DNA from: Methanoculleus sp.
Lineage (GTDB): Archaea; Halobacteriota; Methanomicrobia; Methanomicrobiales; Methanoculleaceae
Assembly (NCBI GenBank): GCA_023230425.1
Contig: JALNXI010000003.1
Coordinates: forward strand, 1 to 23,945
Reading direction: 5' to 3'
Length of the DNA stretch: 23,945 nucleotides
The position numbers and the translations under genes are program-made. The stretch's first letter is position 1. Each line of letters begins with the position of its first letter. Of the stretch, positions 1-6,961 are shown piece after piece. The notes below the pieces were generated by a model. That model was not told the DNA's origin, did not search any database, and was given only the letters and a program-made list of their open reading frames with translations.

Positions 1-2
1 AC

Positions 3-485
3 CAGCTCAAAGACTTCCAGCACAAACTGAGCCGGAAACTTGTTCGGAACACCCGGGCCGCCACGATCCTGGTTGGCGACCTCTCCGTCAAGCAGATGCC
101 GAAGTCGAAGCAGGCCACGCCCGGACTCAACCGAGCCACCCAGAACGCGGGACACCTCTCACGGTTCATCGGATTGTTAACCTACAAGGCAGCCCTTGCA
201 GGTAAGAGAGTAATAACAGTCGATGAACGGTACACGACGAAGACCTGCTGCGTATGCGGAGCGGTTCACGATATGCCGCTCTGGAAACGAGTTATGAACT
301 GTGAATGTGGGAACTGCATCGATCGCGACCACAACAGTGCGGTCAATATCATGGTGCGGTTCCTATCACAAGATGCCCTGTGGACGGGCTACCGGCAGTT
401 CGCCGGTAATCTGCGACAAACAGGTCCGAGGATCCCAGAGAGCCCCGGACACTCGCAGGAAGCCCCCTGCGCAAGCGGGGGGTAG
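3..485 (+). mobile_element. tnpB: IS605/IS1341-family TnpB, C-terminal part (5' end outside window)
   Basis: The reading frame is open from the first bases of the window, so the Met near base 96 is internal and the N-terminal part lies outside. TnpB proteins are RNA-guided DNA nucleases carried by IS200/IS605-type elements. The sequence shows a helical HKLSRKLV segment, then ILVGDLSVKQM, the region that normally holds the RuvC-II glutamate. Next come VDERYTTKTCCVCG and MNCECGNCIDRDHNSAVNIM, which form a four-cysteine zinc ribbon and the RuvC-III aspartate. The usual E of the EDL motif is G here, while a glutamate sits in VDERYTT. I recall this pattern from TnpB lineages with a rearranged catalytic site. 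The end of the gene runs into the hairpin right end of the element. No TnpA is visible, so the element may be a non-autonomous IS1341-type copy. Family call is firm; activity is unknown. Confidence 0.9.
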
Positions 486-490
486 TTCAC
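461..490 (+). ncRNA. IS right end with GC hairpin, probable 3' part of the TnpB guide-RNA scaffold
   Basis: CCCCC (463-467) pairs with GGGGG (477-481). Inside this stem, GC (469-470) pairs with GC (475-476) around a GCAA tetraloop, with one bulged T. The hairpin covers the last codons and stop of tnpB and is followed by TAGTTCAC (483-490). From family knowledge, the right end of IS605/IS1341 elements encodes the 3' end of the omega/reRNA, and the guide begins just after it. On that reading the guide would start near base 491. The hairpin is seen; the RNA function is inferred, and the 5' end of the RNA cannot be placed. Confidence 0.4.
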
Positions 491-573
491 TCACTGTACC
501 GGAACCGGTATCCCGGTATACAGGGCCCGGCCGGACGGATGAATGCCGCCGTCTGCGAGAGAAGGACCATGTC

Positions 574-804
574 GACAGGTACTCCCTGTCGCCCTGCATC
601 CTCTTCTCCTGGGCGGTCGTGGTAGTAAAGGCCCCGTATGCAGGCCTGCTGCTCCTCCTCGCTTTCTGTCTGATAACCTATCTCAGTGTGCGGGTATTCC
701 ATGAAATGTCGGAGGACCGGGCCGTATTCGTCTCTCTTGCAACCAGTGCGGTTCTCGCGATGTATTTCTCCAGGTGGATCTTCGGTCCCTGGTTGTCCCC
801 GTGA
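574..804 (+). pseudogene. Doubtful small membrane-protein ORF, possibly a remnant beside the IS
   Basis: This frame encodes YSLSPCILFSWAVVVV, a hydrophobic LLLLLAFCLITYLSV segment and VSLATSAVLAMYFSRWIFGPWL before a TGA at 802-804. The composition fits two or three membrane segments and does not look like a random shadow. The same frame runs upstream through the IS end without a convincing ATG or ribosome binding site. The N-terminus may have been lost when the IS inserted, or a GTG (634) may serve as start. The given start is only the beginning of the membrane-like sequence. I do not recognise the family. It could be a spurious hydrophobic frame. Confidence 0.3.
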
Positions 805-1243
805 TCTCCCTGTTCTCGGCCGGGTCGCTGTACGGACAGGGTTCTCCAGGAGCGGAATCGGTCGGGGCAGCCCGACATGGAGAGGCTCGTGAGAGTGAAC
901 GTTTCTAGAAGAGGGTCTGCTTCTCATGCAGAGTTACAGGATCCGACGGGCCGAACCGCGAATTTCCGTCCCCGGTTCACATCGCGGTGTGGTGCAGATA
1001 TGTTCAGGTAGCGTCATCCCCTCTCTCCTCGGGAGGCGGCTACGGCCGGTAATCTCATCGCTCGGTTGCGGTCGTGGCTCGTCATCGTCACCTTGTCAGT
1101 CGCGGGAACCGCAACCTCGTTCCCACTCATCGGGTGCCGTTTCGGTCCACAGGCAACAGCGGGCGACGCTTACCGGCGTTGCAGCCCAAGTCCCGTTTGT
1201 CGTCCTGACGAGGAGGGGTAAGGGGCGGGTCCGGAAGATTCTC
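805..1243. other. Non-coding stretch without recognisable feature
   Basis: Both strands carry only short or composition-poor frames. One plus-strand frame near 1057-1150 (RSWLVIVTLSVAGTATSFPLIGC) looks like a signal-peptide remnant but has a stop just upstream and ends soon after. No tRNA, hairpin terminator or promoter stands out. Confidence 0.4.
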
Positions 1244-1909
1244 TCAGCAAAACGCCAGGTACAGGAAATAAACCCCGATCGCGATGATCGCGACACCGAC
1301 AATCCGGTCGAAGACCTCGCCGCTCACCCTCGCCTTCTCCTTGACCTTCTTCCCGAGCGCACCTCCAAGCGAGCTGATCGCTATCAGGGGGATCGAGAGC
1401 CCCACGGCATATACGAGGATCGTGAACAACCCCTCAAGCGCCGTCTGGTAGAGCGCGATGTAGGTCAGGACGATAAGCAGCATCGGCGCCCCGCGCCCCA
1501 CGGTGATCGCCCCGAACGAGAGCCCGAGGAGGAACGCTCCCGTGACGGAGTAGGAGATAGGCGCCCGGAAGAGATTGAAGATGCTCCGTATCGGCGGTTT
1601 ATACACGTGCAGGAGCTGCAGCCCCATCAGGATCATCAGCACCCCGCCGACGGTCCACGCGATGGTATCGTTGAGGAAGAGGAGATACTCCCCGAGGTAT
1701 CCGGCGACCGCCCCGAGCGGCAGGAGGACGAGGACGGTGCCGAGCGAGAACGCTACGGTCAACTTGAGGATGTTTGCCAGCGAGAGATCCGTCTTCCCGC
1801 TCGTCAGGTAGCCGATCAGTCCCAGGCACAGGACGCTGTTGCACGGGCAGATGCCGGCGACCAACCCGAAGATGAAGATCCCGAGGACCGACGGGTCAAA
1901 GGATGCCAC
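1244..1909 (-). CDS. CcdA/DsbD-like transmembrane protein (cytochrome c biogenesis family)
   Basis: The 221-residue product has about six membrane segments and matches the CcdA/DsbD transmembrane domain, which moves reducing equivalents across the membrane through a pair of buried cysteines. The N-terminal segment holds GICPCNSVLC (Cys21, Cys23, Cys28), corresponding to the PC motif of the first helix. The matching helix in the second half reads FGAITVGRGAPMLL and lacks the usual partner cysteine. The only other cysteine is the last residue. The length is normal for CcdA. The start is GTG (1909-1907), chosen because it begins directly before the first membrane helix and lies about 25 bases after a TATA box. 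It is a single-gene transcript. The thiol-transfer role follows from the family; the missing cysteine makes it uncertain. Confidence 0.85.
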   Translation of the reverse strand: MASFDPSVLGIFIFGLVAGICPCNSVLCLGLIGYLTSGKTDLSLANILKLTVAFSLGTVLVLLPLGAVAGYLGEYLLFLNDTIAWTVGGVLMILMGLQLLHVYKPPIRSIFNLFRAPISYSVTGAFLLGLSFGAITVGRGAPMLLIVLTYIALYQTALEGLFTILVYAVGLSIPLIAISSLGGALGKKVKEKARVSGEVFDRIVGVAIIAIGVYFLYLAFC

Positions 1910-1916
1910 AGAGAGA

Positions 1917-1931
1917 GGTTGCGCTGCAACC
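1917..1931. promoter_or_regulatory. Perfect palindrome between TATA box and start of the ccdA-like gene
   Basis: GGTTGCGCTGCAACC has six-base arms around a GCT centre. It fills the space between the TATA box and the predicted transcription start, where a bound repressor would block polymerase. The palindrome is seen; the operator role is inferred. Confidence 0.4.
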
Positions 1932-1933
1932 GG

Positions 1934-1940
1934 AAATATA
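1934..1940 (-). promoter_or_regulatory. Archaeal TATA box of the ccdA-like gene
   Basis: On the minus strand the sequence reads GGTATATTTCC. It is centred about 27 bases before the GTG start, so the transcript would have almost no leader. It is the only A/T-rich block in a GC-rich neighbourhood. Confidence 0.5.
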
Positions 1941-1995
1941 CCTGTGGTTCTGGCCCTTGCCGGGCTATAGGACCACAGCAGTTACTATCCGCATA

Positions 1996-2108
1996 CCCTC
2001 TTCGCGCCTTCGCGTGAGTTAATGACGTTGGGGATAGCGATGCAGTCTCACGCGTTGCCGCACAGGGCGCGAAGAGGGGGTGTGAAGCGGACTTCCGCGT
2101 GAGGCAAC
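1996..2108. repeat. Large imperfect inverted repeat with CGCGTGAG units
   Basis: CCCTCTTCGCGCC (1996-2008) is the exact reverse complement of 2066-2078. Inside it, CGCGTGAG (2011-2018) is the reverse complement of CTCACGCG (2047-2054). The loop is 2019-2046, and the right arm has a longer internal bulge. A third CGCGTGAG lies at 2096-2103 within ACTTCCGCGTGAGGCAAC (2091-2108), which recurs with one mismatch at 19805-19822. The stretch 1910-2241 holds no credible gene. Confidence 0.6.
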
Positions 2109-2241
2109 CCGGGATGTGTGGGATATCAGATGCCATAGGGCACCACTCGGGGGGAGAACGCGCCGCCCGTTCCGGGGAACTCCCACCGGAGGCGTTTAGA
2201 GAGGTATTTCAGAGCAGAGATTCTATATTCCTGGAGCATCA

Positions 2242-4020
2242 ATGGTCCCATGGGAAATCGCATTCGCCGTCGTACCCGGTCTGATCCTCTTCTTCTACGG
2301 GATAGAGAACTTCTCCCGGGAGATTCTTGCGGTCGCGAAAGGCAGCTTCGCGAGGATCCTCGGCAGGGTGACAGAGCGGCCGATCCTCGCCGCACTCCTC
2401 GGAGCCGTCGTCACCGCCCTCGTCCAGTCGAGCGCGGCAACGACGATCATCACCGTCAATCTCGTCAACACCGGGACGCTCTCGTTTCTCCAGAGCCTCG
2501 GGATCATCATCGGCTCGAACATCGGGACGACCGTCACCGCCCAGCTCGTCGCCTTCAAGATGACGGCGTTCGGGCAGGTGCTGATCCCGGTCGGTTTTCT
2601 TGTCGGGATCTTCGGGCGGCGCTACCGGTTTCTCGGGAAACCCCTCTTCTACTTCGGTCTGGTTTTCTTCAGCCTGAACCTCATCTCCACGGCGCTCGTA
2701 CCGTTCCAGAACGACCCCGAGATCATCGGGCTTATCACAGAGTTCTCGGCGCTCCCGCTCGCCATCCTGATCGGGTTTCTGGTGACGACCATGGTGCAGT
2801 CGAGCGCCGTAACGACCGGGCTTGCCGTCGTCCTCGCCCAGCAGGGGCTGCTCACCCTCCCGCAGGCGATCCCGCTCCTGCTCGGCGCAAACATCGGTTC
2901 GACCACGACGACCCTCATCGCCTCCTCCCGGATGAACCTCCACTCCCGGAGGGCGGCGGTCGCCCACTTCCTCTTCAACCTCGGAGGGGTGCTCCTGATC
3001 CTGCCCTTCCTCATGCCATTCACCGATCTTGTTATGACGATCGGTGGGACCGAGGCACAGATGGTGGCAAACGCCCACCTCATCTTCAACCTGCTCACGG
3101 CGGGGGTCTTTCTCCTCTTTATCAGGCGGTTCGGGCAGCTCGTCGAACGGTTGGTGCCCGGGAGCGAACCCGAGATCCTGATGCGAACACGCCACCTCGA
3201 GGGCGGCATCCCCGACGACACGCACCTCGGGTTCGACCTGATCCGGAAGGAACTCGGACACGCCCATGAGGTCACGCTCGACCTCTTCCGGGCGGCGATG
3301 ACTTACCTTGCCACGTCAAGGGAGGCGGACTACCAGATGGTCGAGCGGCTCAAGAACCTCAACGGCCACCTGGACAGGAGGATCGAGCAGGCCCTCCGGA
3401 CGATATCCGCGAGGCAGCTCTCGGACCGGGAGGCGACCGAGGTGGTCTTCCTGGTGCGGATGTCAAGCGAGCTCGAGCGGCTCGGCTACCTCGGGGCGGA
3501 TCTCGGGGAGTTCTTCCGCAGGGCGTCCCGGAACGGGAACGGTGCCCGCGTCGTTCTCGTGCAGAAGACAGAGAGCGTCTACCGTATCCTCGACGAGAAC
3601 ATCGTCGGGCTCGGGCTCCTCTTCCCGGAGATCCGGGATACGACCGTCGCAGAACTCCGCGCCCGGGACGCCGAACTCCAGCGCGCCATCAACGGGCACT
3701 ACCGCGAGCAGCTCATCAGCCTCAAGAGGGAGGGCGATCTCGGGGACAGCCGCTATCTCGAGGTCCTCTCCGTCATCGAGGCGGCCAACGCCAAAGTGCG
3801 GGATCTCCGCAAGCTTGCCGAGCAGTACTCCGTCCAGAAGAGGAGCGAGCCGGCGTCACTCCGGGTGGAGGACCCGCTTCCTCTGCGCCATCCGGTAGCC
3901 GGAGACGACCAGGAGCGTGTCGCCGACCTCCCGGTCGAGCGCCGCGTCCCCGGTATCGACGTACAGGAGGGGTGTGGCGGCGAGCTTCCCCGGCGTGGCG
4001 ACAACGATCAGATTCCGTAA
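2242..4020 (+). CDS. Na+/phosphate cotransporter-like protein with PhoU-like C-terminal domain
   Basis: The product resembles the Na/Pi cotransporter II family (NptA/YjbB type), in which Na+ drives phosphate across the membrane. Two inverted-repeat halves carry the signatures QSSAATT (62-68) with GSNIGTT (91-97), and QSSAVTT (186-192) with GANIGSTTTT (215-224). About eight hydrophobic segments cover residues 1-300. Residues of about 330-535 form a helical, charged PhoU-like domain, a common fusion in this family. The ATG has GGAG five bases upstream. The conserved sequence ends near residue 540 (LRVE). The last 54 residues are polar, low in hydrophobics and antisense to the next gene, so they may be a run-on caused by a lost stop. 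Transport direction cannot be told. Confidence 0.9.
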   Translation: MVPWEIAFAVVPGLILFFYGIENFSREILAVAKGSFARILGRVTERPILAALLGAVVTALVQSSAATTIITVNLVNTGTLSFLQSLGIIIGSNIGTTVTAQLVAFKMTAFGQVLIPVGFLVGIFGRRYRFLGKPLFYFGLVFFSLNLISTALVPFQNDPEIIGLITEFSALPLAILIGFLVTTMVQSSAVTTGLAVVLAQQGLLTLPQAIPLLLGANIGSTTTTLIASSRMNLHSRRAAVAHFLFNLGGVLLILPFLMPFTDLVMTIGGTEAQMVANAHLIFNLLTAGVFLLFIRRFGQLVERLVPGSEPEILMRTRHLEGGIPDDTHLGFDLIRKELGHAHEVTLDLFRAAMTYLATSREADYQMVERLKNLNGHLDRRIEQALRTISARQLSDREATEVVFLVRMSSELERLGYLGADLGEFFRRASRNGNGARVVLVQKTESVYRILDENIVGLGLLFPEIRDTTVAELRARDAELQRAINGHYREQLISLKREGDLGDSRYLEVLSVIEAANAKVRDLRKLAEQYSVQKRSEPASLRVEDPLPLRHPVAGDDQERVADLPVERRVPGIDVQEGCGGELPRRGDNDQIP

Positions 4021-4959
4021 TCCCGCCTTCCGGAGCACGCCCGGGCTGATCTGCTGGTTTCCCCTCCCGAGGACGAATCCCTGGGCTCCGATGGGGCTCG
4101 CGACGATCTTTGCCTGCGGATACTCGTCAAGAAGGGTAAGAAGCGTTCGCTCATCCGCATCGCGGGCGACGACCTCCCCGTTCCTGACGGCATCGACCCC
4201 GAGCAGCGTCGGGGAGAGCCCGAGCCGCTCCAGGATCCGTGCTGTCGTGCTGCCGGCGCCGATGATATACAGTGTCTCCGGCAGCACAATCTCAGCCATG
4301 AATGCGGCGATATCGTCCTTCGCCCGCTCTTCGTCCTGCTGCTCGAAGACCTGTTTTCCGCCCTGCGTCCGCTCCGGGATGTAGGGGACAGACGCGTACC
4401 CATACAGCCGGGTGGAAAGAAGGCCCGAGCGGTAGGCTTCCTCGTCGATATCCATGACCTCGGAGTCCCGGCAGCCGATTCCTCCGGCCTGCCGGATGAG
4501 ATCGGCCGCCGCGGCAGGGTTGACCGCGAAGACCGCCGAGTACATCTTCACTCCGGCCGGGATGCCGAGGACCGGCACTGACCGGCCGACGGCGTCAAGG
4601 ACGTCACGGGCCGTCCCGTCCCCGCCGCAGAAGACGACGAGATCGACCCCGGCATCGAGGAACGCCCGGCACGCGGCCTTCGTGTCGGCTCCGTTCGTCG
4701 GCTGGTCGGGCCGGTAGGCGACAGTGAAGCGGTCTATCCCTGCTTCGATAAGGACGTCCTCCCCCATCGGCGCCGCAGCGGTGTACCACGCAATATCGTC
4801 GCTCCGGAGGAGGGAGAGTGCCTGCACCGCCCGATCGTGGGCGTGCGGGACCGCACCCCGGCGGAGAGCCTCAGCGACCTGTCCGTCCGTCCCCGCGAGC
4901 CCCACGGCGCCGCCCATCCCGGCAATGGGGTTGAGCAAAAACCCGACGGTCTGCATCAT
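3856..4959 (-). CDS. ATP-NAD kinase family protein (COG3199-like), last gene of the trp operon
   Basis: The 367-residue protein begins with GFLLNPIAGMGG and contains FCGGDGTARD (110-119) and GIPAGVKMYSAVFA (132-145). These match the nucleotide-binding motifs of the archaeal ATP/polyphosphate-dependent NAD kinase-like group (COG3199). The C-terminal half has the expected GSTTARIL, ATPGKLAATPLLYVDTGD and SGYR elements. Members are predicted to phosphorylate NAD or a related substrate such as an acetoin-catabolism (AcoX-type) ligand; the true substrate here is unknown. Its ATG overlaps the trpA stop by four bases (ATGATG; the second ATG is also possible), so it is translated with the trp operon. 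Its 3' end lies antisense under the tail of the phosphate symporter gene. Confidence 0.85.
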   Translation of the reverse strand: MMQTVGFLLNPIAGMGGAVGLAGTDGQVAEALRRGAVPHAHDRAVQALSLLRSDDIAWYTAAAPMGEDVLIEAGIDRFTVAYRPDQPTNGADTKAACRAFLDAGVDLVVFCGGDGTARDVLDAVGRSVPVLGIPAGVKMYSAVFAVNPAAAADLIRQAGGIGCRDSEVMDIDEEAYRSGLLSTRLYGYASVPYIPERTQGGKQVFEQQDEERAKDDIAAFMAEIVLPETLYIIGAGSTTARILERLGLSPTLLGVDAVRNGEVVARDADERTLLTLLDEYPQAKIVASPIGAQGFVLGRGNQQISPGVLRKAGLRNLIVVATPGKLAATPLLYVDTGDAALDREVGDTLLVVSGYRMAQRKRVLHPE

Positions 4960-5792
4960 CCCTCTACTCTCTCCCGCCGGGGTATATCAGGACCAGGGTC
5001 GGGGACGATCCCGCACCGCATCGCTTTGATCGCGGTCCGGAGCGCTTCGTGCATCCCGGCCTCATCGCCGAGGTGCTCCTCGACGATCCGGACAAGCGCA
5101 CTCCCCACGATGACGCCGTTTGCACCGGCGGCTGCGACCGCACCCACGTGTTCCGGGCGCGAGACCCCGAACCCGACGGCTATCGGGAGGTCCGTCTTCT
5201 CCCGCACCGCGCCGACCAGCCCGGCGACATGGAGAGGGAGCCGGTCGCGCTCGCCGGTAACCCCCTCAAGCGATATCAGGTAGACGAACCCGGAGGCCTC
5301 CCGGAGGATCGCGTGTTGCCGCTCCGGCGATGTTGTCGGGGCAATGAGGGCGATCCGGTCGATGCCGTGCCGGAGGGCGGACGGCGCGACTTCGCCCGAC
5401 TCTTCGACGGGGAGATCGACGATGAGGACGCCGTCCGCACCGGCGGCCGCGGTCTCCGCGAAGAACCGGTCGAGACCCCGGCGGTAGATGATGTTGTAGT
5501 AGGTGAAGAGGACGACCGGCAGGTCCGGTGCGTACTCCCTGACCTGCCGGACGAGGGCGAAGACGTCGTCCGGCGTGGTGCCCGCCCGGAGAGCACGGGC
5601 ATGCGCCCGCTCTATCACGGGGCCGTCCGCCACGGGGTCGGAGTAGGGGATAGCGATCTCGAGGAGGTCGACACCCGCATCGATCATCGTTTTCGCTACC
5701 CCGGGCGATGTCTCGATACCGGGGTCTCCGGCGACGGTAAAGCCGATGAAGACCGGGTTTTTTCGGGCAAAGAGCCCGTCGATCCGGCTCAT
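4956..5792 (-). CDS. trpA: Tryptophan synthase alpha subunit
   Basis: TrpA cleaves indole-3-glycerol phosphate to indole and glyceraldehyde 3-phosphate and passes indole to the beta subunit. The protein starts FVGFT-like (FIGFTVAGDP) and carries LLEIAIPYSDPVADGP, giving the two catalytic acids Glu45 and Asp56 with the family's 11-residue spacing. The barrel ends with PIAVGFGVSRPEHV and GANGVIVGSALV, the phosphate-binding loops. At 278 residues it has the usual length. The ATG overlaps the trpB stop by four bases, and its own TGA overlaps the kinase-like gene. Confidence 0.97.
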   Translation of the reverse strand: MSRIDGLFARKNPVFIGFTVAGDPGIETSPGVAKTMIDAGVDLLEIAIPYSDPVADGPVIERAHARALRAGTTPDDVFALVRQVREYAPDLPVVLFTYYNIIYRRGLDRFFAETAAAGADGVLIVDLPVEESGEVAPSALRHGIDRIALIAPTTSPERQHAILREASGFVYLISLEGVTGERDRLPLHVAGLVGAVREKTDLPIAVGFGVSRPEHVGAVAAAGANGVIVGSALVRIVEEHLGDEAGMHEALRTAIKAMRCGIVPDPGPDIPRRERVEG

Positions 5793-6961
5793 GCCGCACC
5801 TCCGGGGAGGTTCGCAACCTCGGCGACGTCTTTGTCGCCTCTCCCCGAGAGGTTGATGACGAGGATACCGTCCTCCCCGAGATCGCCGGCCGCCCGGAGG
5901 GCGTAGGCGACCGCATGGGCGGACTCGAGCGCCGGGATGATCCCCTCGGTGCGGGAGAGGTAGCGGAAGGCATGAAGCGCCTCGGCATCGGTGACCGCCT
6001 CGTAGCGAACCCTTCCGGAGTCTTTCAGCATGGCATGCTCAGGTCCGACGGAGGGGTGGTCGAGGCCCGCGGCGATGGAGTGCGTCTCGAGTGCCTGGCC
6101 GTCGCCGTCCTGGAGGAGGTAGGAGAGCGCTCCCTGGAAGACCCCGACCGAACCTCCCGAGAGCGAAGCCCCGTGATGGGCGGTATCCAGGCCCTCGCCT
6201 CCCGCCTCCACGCCGACCAGCGCCACGTCGTCGTTCACGAACGGGTAGAAGATGCCGATCGCGTTCGAACCCCCGCCGACGCAGGCGACGACGGTATCGG
6301 GGAGCCGCCCTTCCCGTTCGAGCACCTGCCGTCGCGCCTCCTCGCCGATGACCGACTGGAAGTCGCGGACTATCCAGGGGAAGGGATGCGGGCCGACGCA
6401 GGAGCCGAGCAGGTAGTGAGTATCCCGGGAGTTTGCCACCCAGTCGCGCATCGCCGCGTTGATGGCATCCTTGAGCGTCCGCGTCCCGGAAGCGACCGGG
6501 ATGACCCGGGCCCCGAGGAGTTCCATCCGGAAGACGTTCAGCGCCTGGCGCCGGGTATCCACCTCGCCCATATAGACCTCGACGGGGAGGCCGAGGGCCG
6601 CACCCGCGATCGCCGTCGCGACGCCGTGCTGCCCGGCGCCGGTCTCAGCGATGAGCCGGCGTTTGCCCATGAACTTCGCCATGAGCGCCTGGCCGAGGGT
6701 GTTGTTCAGTTTGTGCGCACCGCCGTGGAGGAGGTCCTCCCGCTTCAGGTAGACCCGGCAGCCGAGGTCGCGGGAGAGATTCTCGCAGTAGGTGAGCGGG
6801 GTCTCCCGCCCGGCGTACTCATGGAGGTACCAGCCGAGCCGGCGGGAGAACTCCGGGTCCAGAGAGACCCGGCCGTACGTCTCCTCGAGTTCGATCAGCG
6901 CGCTCATCAGGGTCTCGGGCACGTACTGCCCGCCGTATACTCCGTATCGTCCTGCTTTCAT
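5789..6961 (-). CDS. trpB: Tryptophan synthase beta subunit, TrpB1 type
   Basis: TrpB condenses indole with serine using pyridoxal phosphate. The 390-residue protein starts MKAGRYGVYGGQYVPETL, typical of the TrpA-dependent TrpB1 group. Lys84 in GGAHKLNNT is the Schiff-base lysine. Glu106 in IAETGAGQHG is the catalytic acid. GGGSN (229-233) binds the cofactor phosphate. The frame is open for a further 580 bases upstream, but that stretch is antisense-like shadow of trpF. The true ATG (6961-6959) overlaps the trpF stop by four bases. It lies directly before trpA, as expected for partners that form the alpha2beta2 complex. A second, divergent beta gene heads the same operon. Confidence 0.97.
   Translation of the reverse strand: MKAGRYGVYGGQYVPETLMSALIELEETYGRVSLDPEFSRRLGWYLHEYAGRETPLTYCENLSRDLGCRVYLKREDLLHGGAHKLNNTLGQALMAKFMGKRRLIAETGAGQHGVATAIAGAALGLPVEVYMGEVDTRRQALNVFRMELLGARVIPVASGTRTLKDAINAAMRDWVANSRDTHYLLGSCVGPHPFPWIVRDFQSVIGEEARRQVLEREGRLPDTVVACVGGGSNAIGIFYPFVNDDVALVGVEAGGEGLDTAHHGASLSGGSVGVFQGALSYLLQDGDGQALETHSIAAGLDHPSVGPEHAMLKDSGRVRYEAVTDAEALHAFRYLSRTEGIIPALESAHAVAYALRAAGDLGEDGILVINLSGRGDKDVAEVANLPGGAA

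Noticed and set aside
1057..1150. Signal-peptide-like frame RSWLVIVTLSVAGTATSFPL
   Set aside because: A stop lies shortly upstream, there is no ATG, and the frame ends after a few dozen residues; too weak to list as a gene.
926..2017. Long plus-strand frame of 363 residues
   Set aside because: Rich in Arg, Glu, Asp and Pro with no domain; it is the antisense shadow of the ccdA-like gene.
2239..3267. Minus-strand frame of 342 residues across the symporter gene
   Set aside because: Acidic/Arg-rich composition mirrors the codon bias of the real plus-strand gene; no family resemblance.
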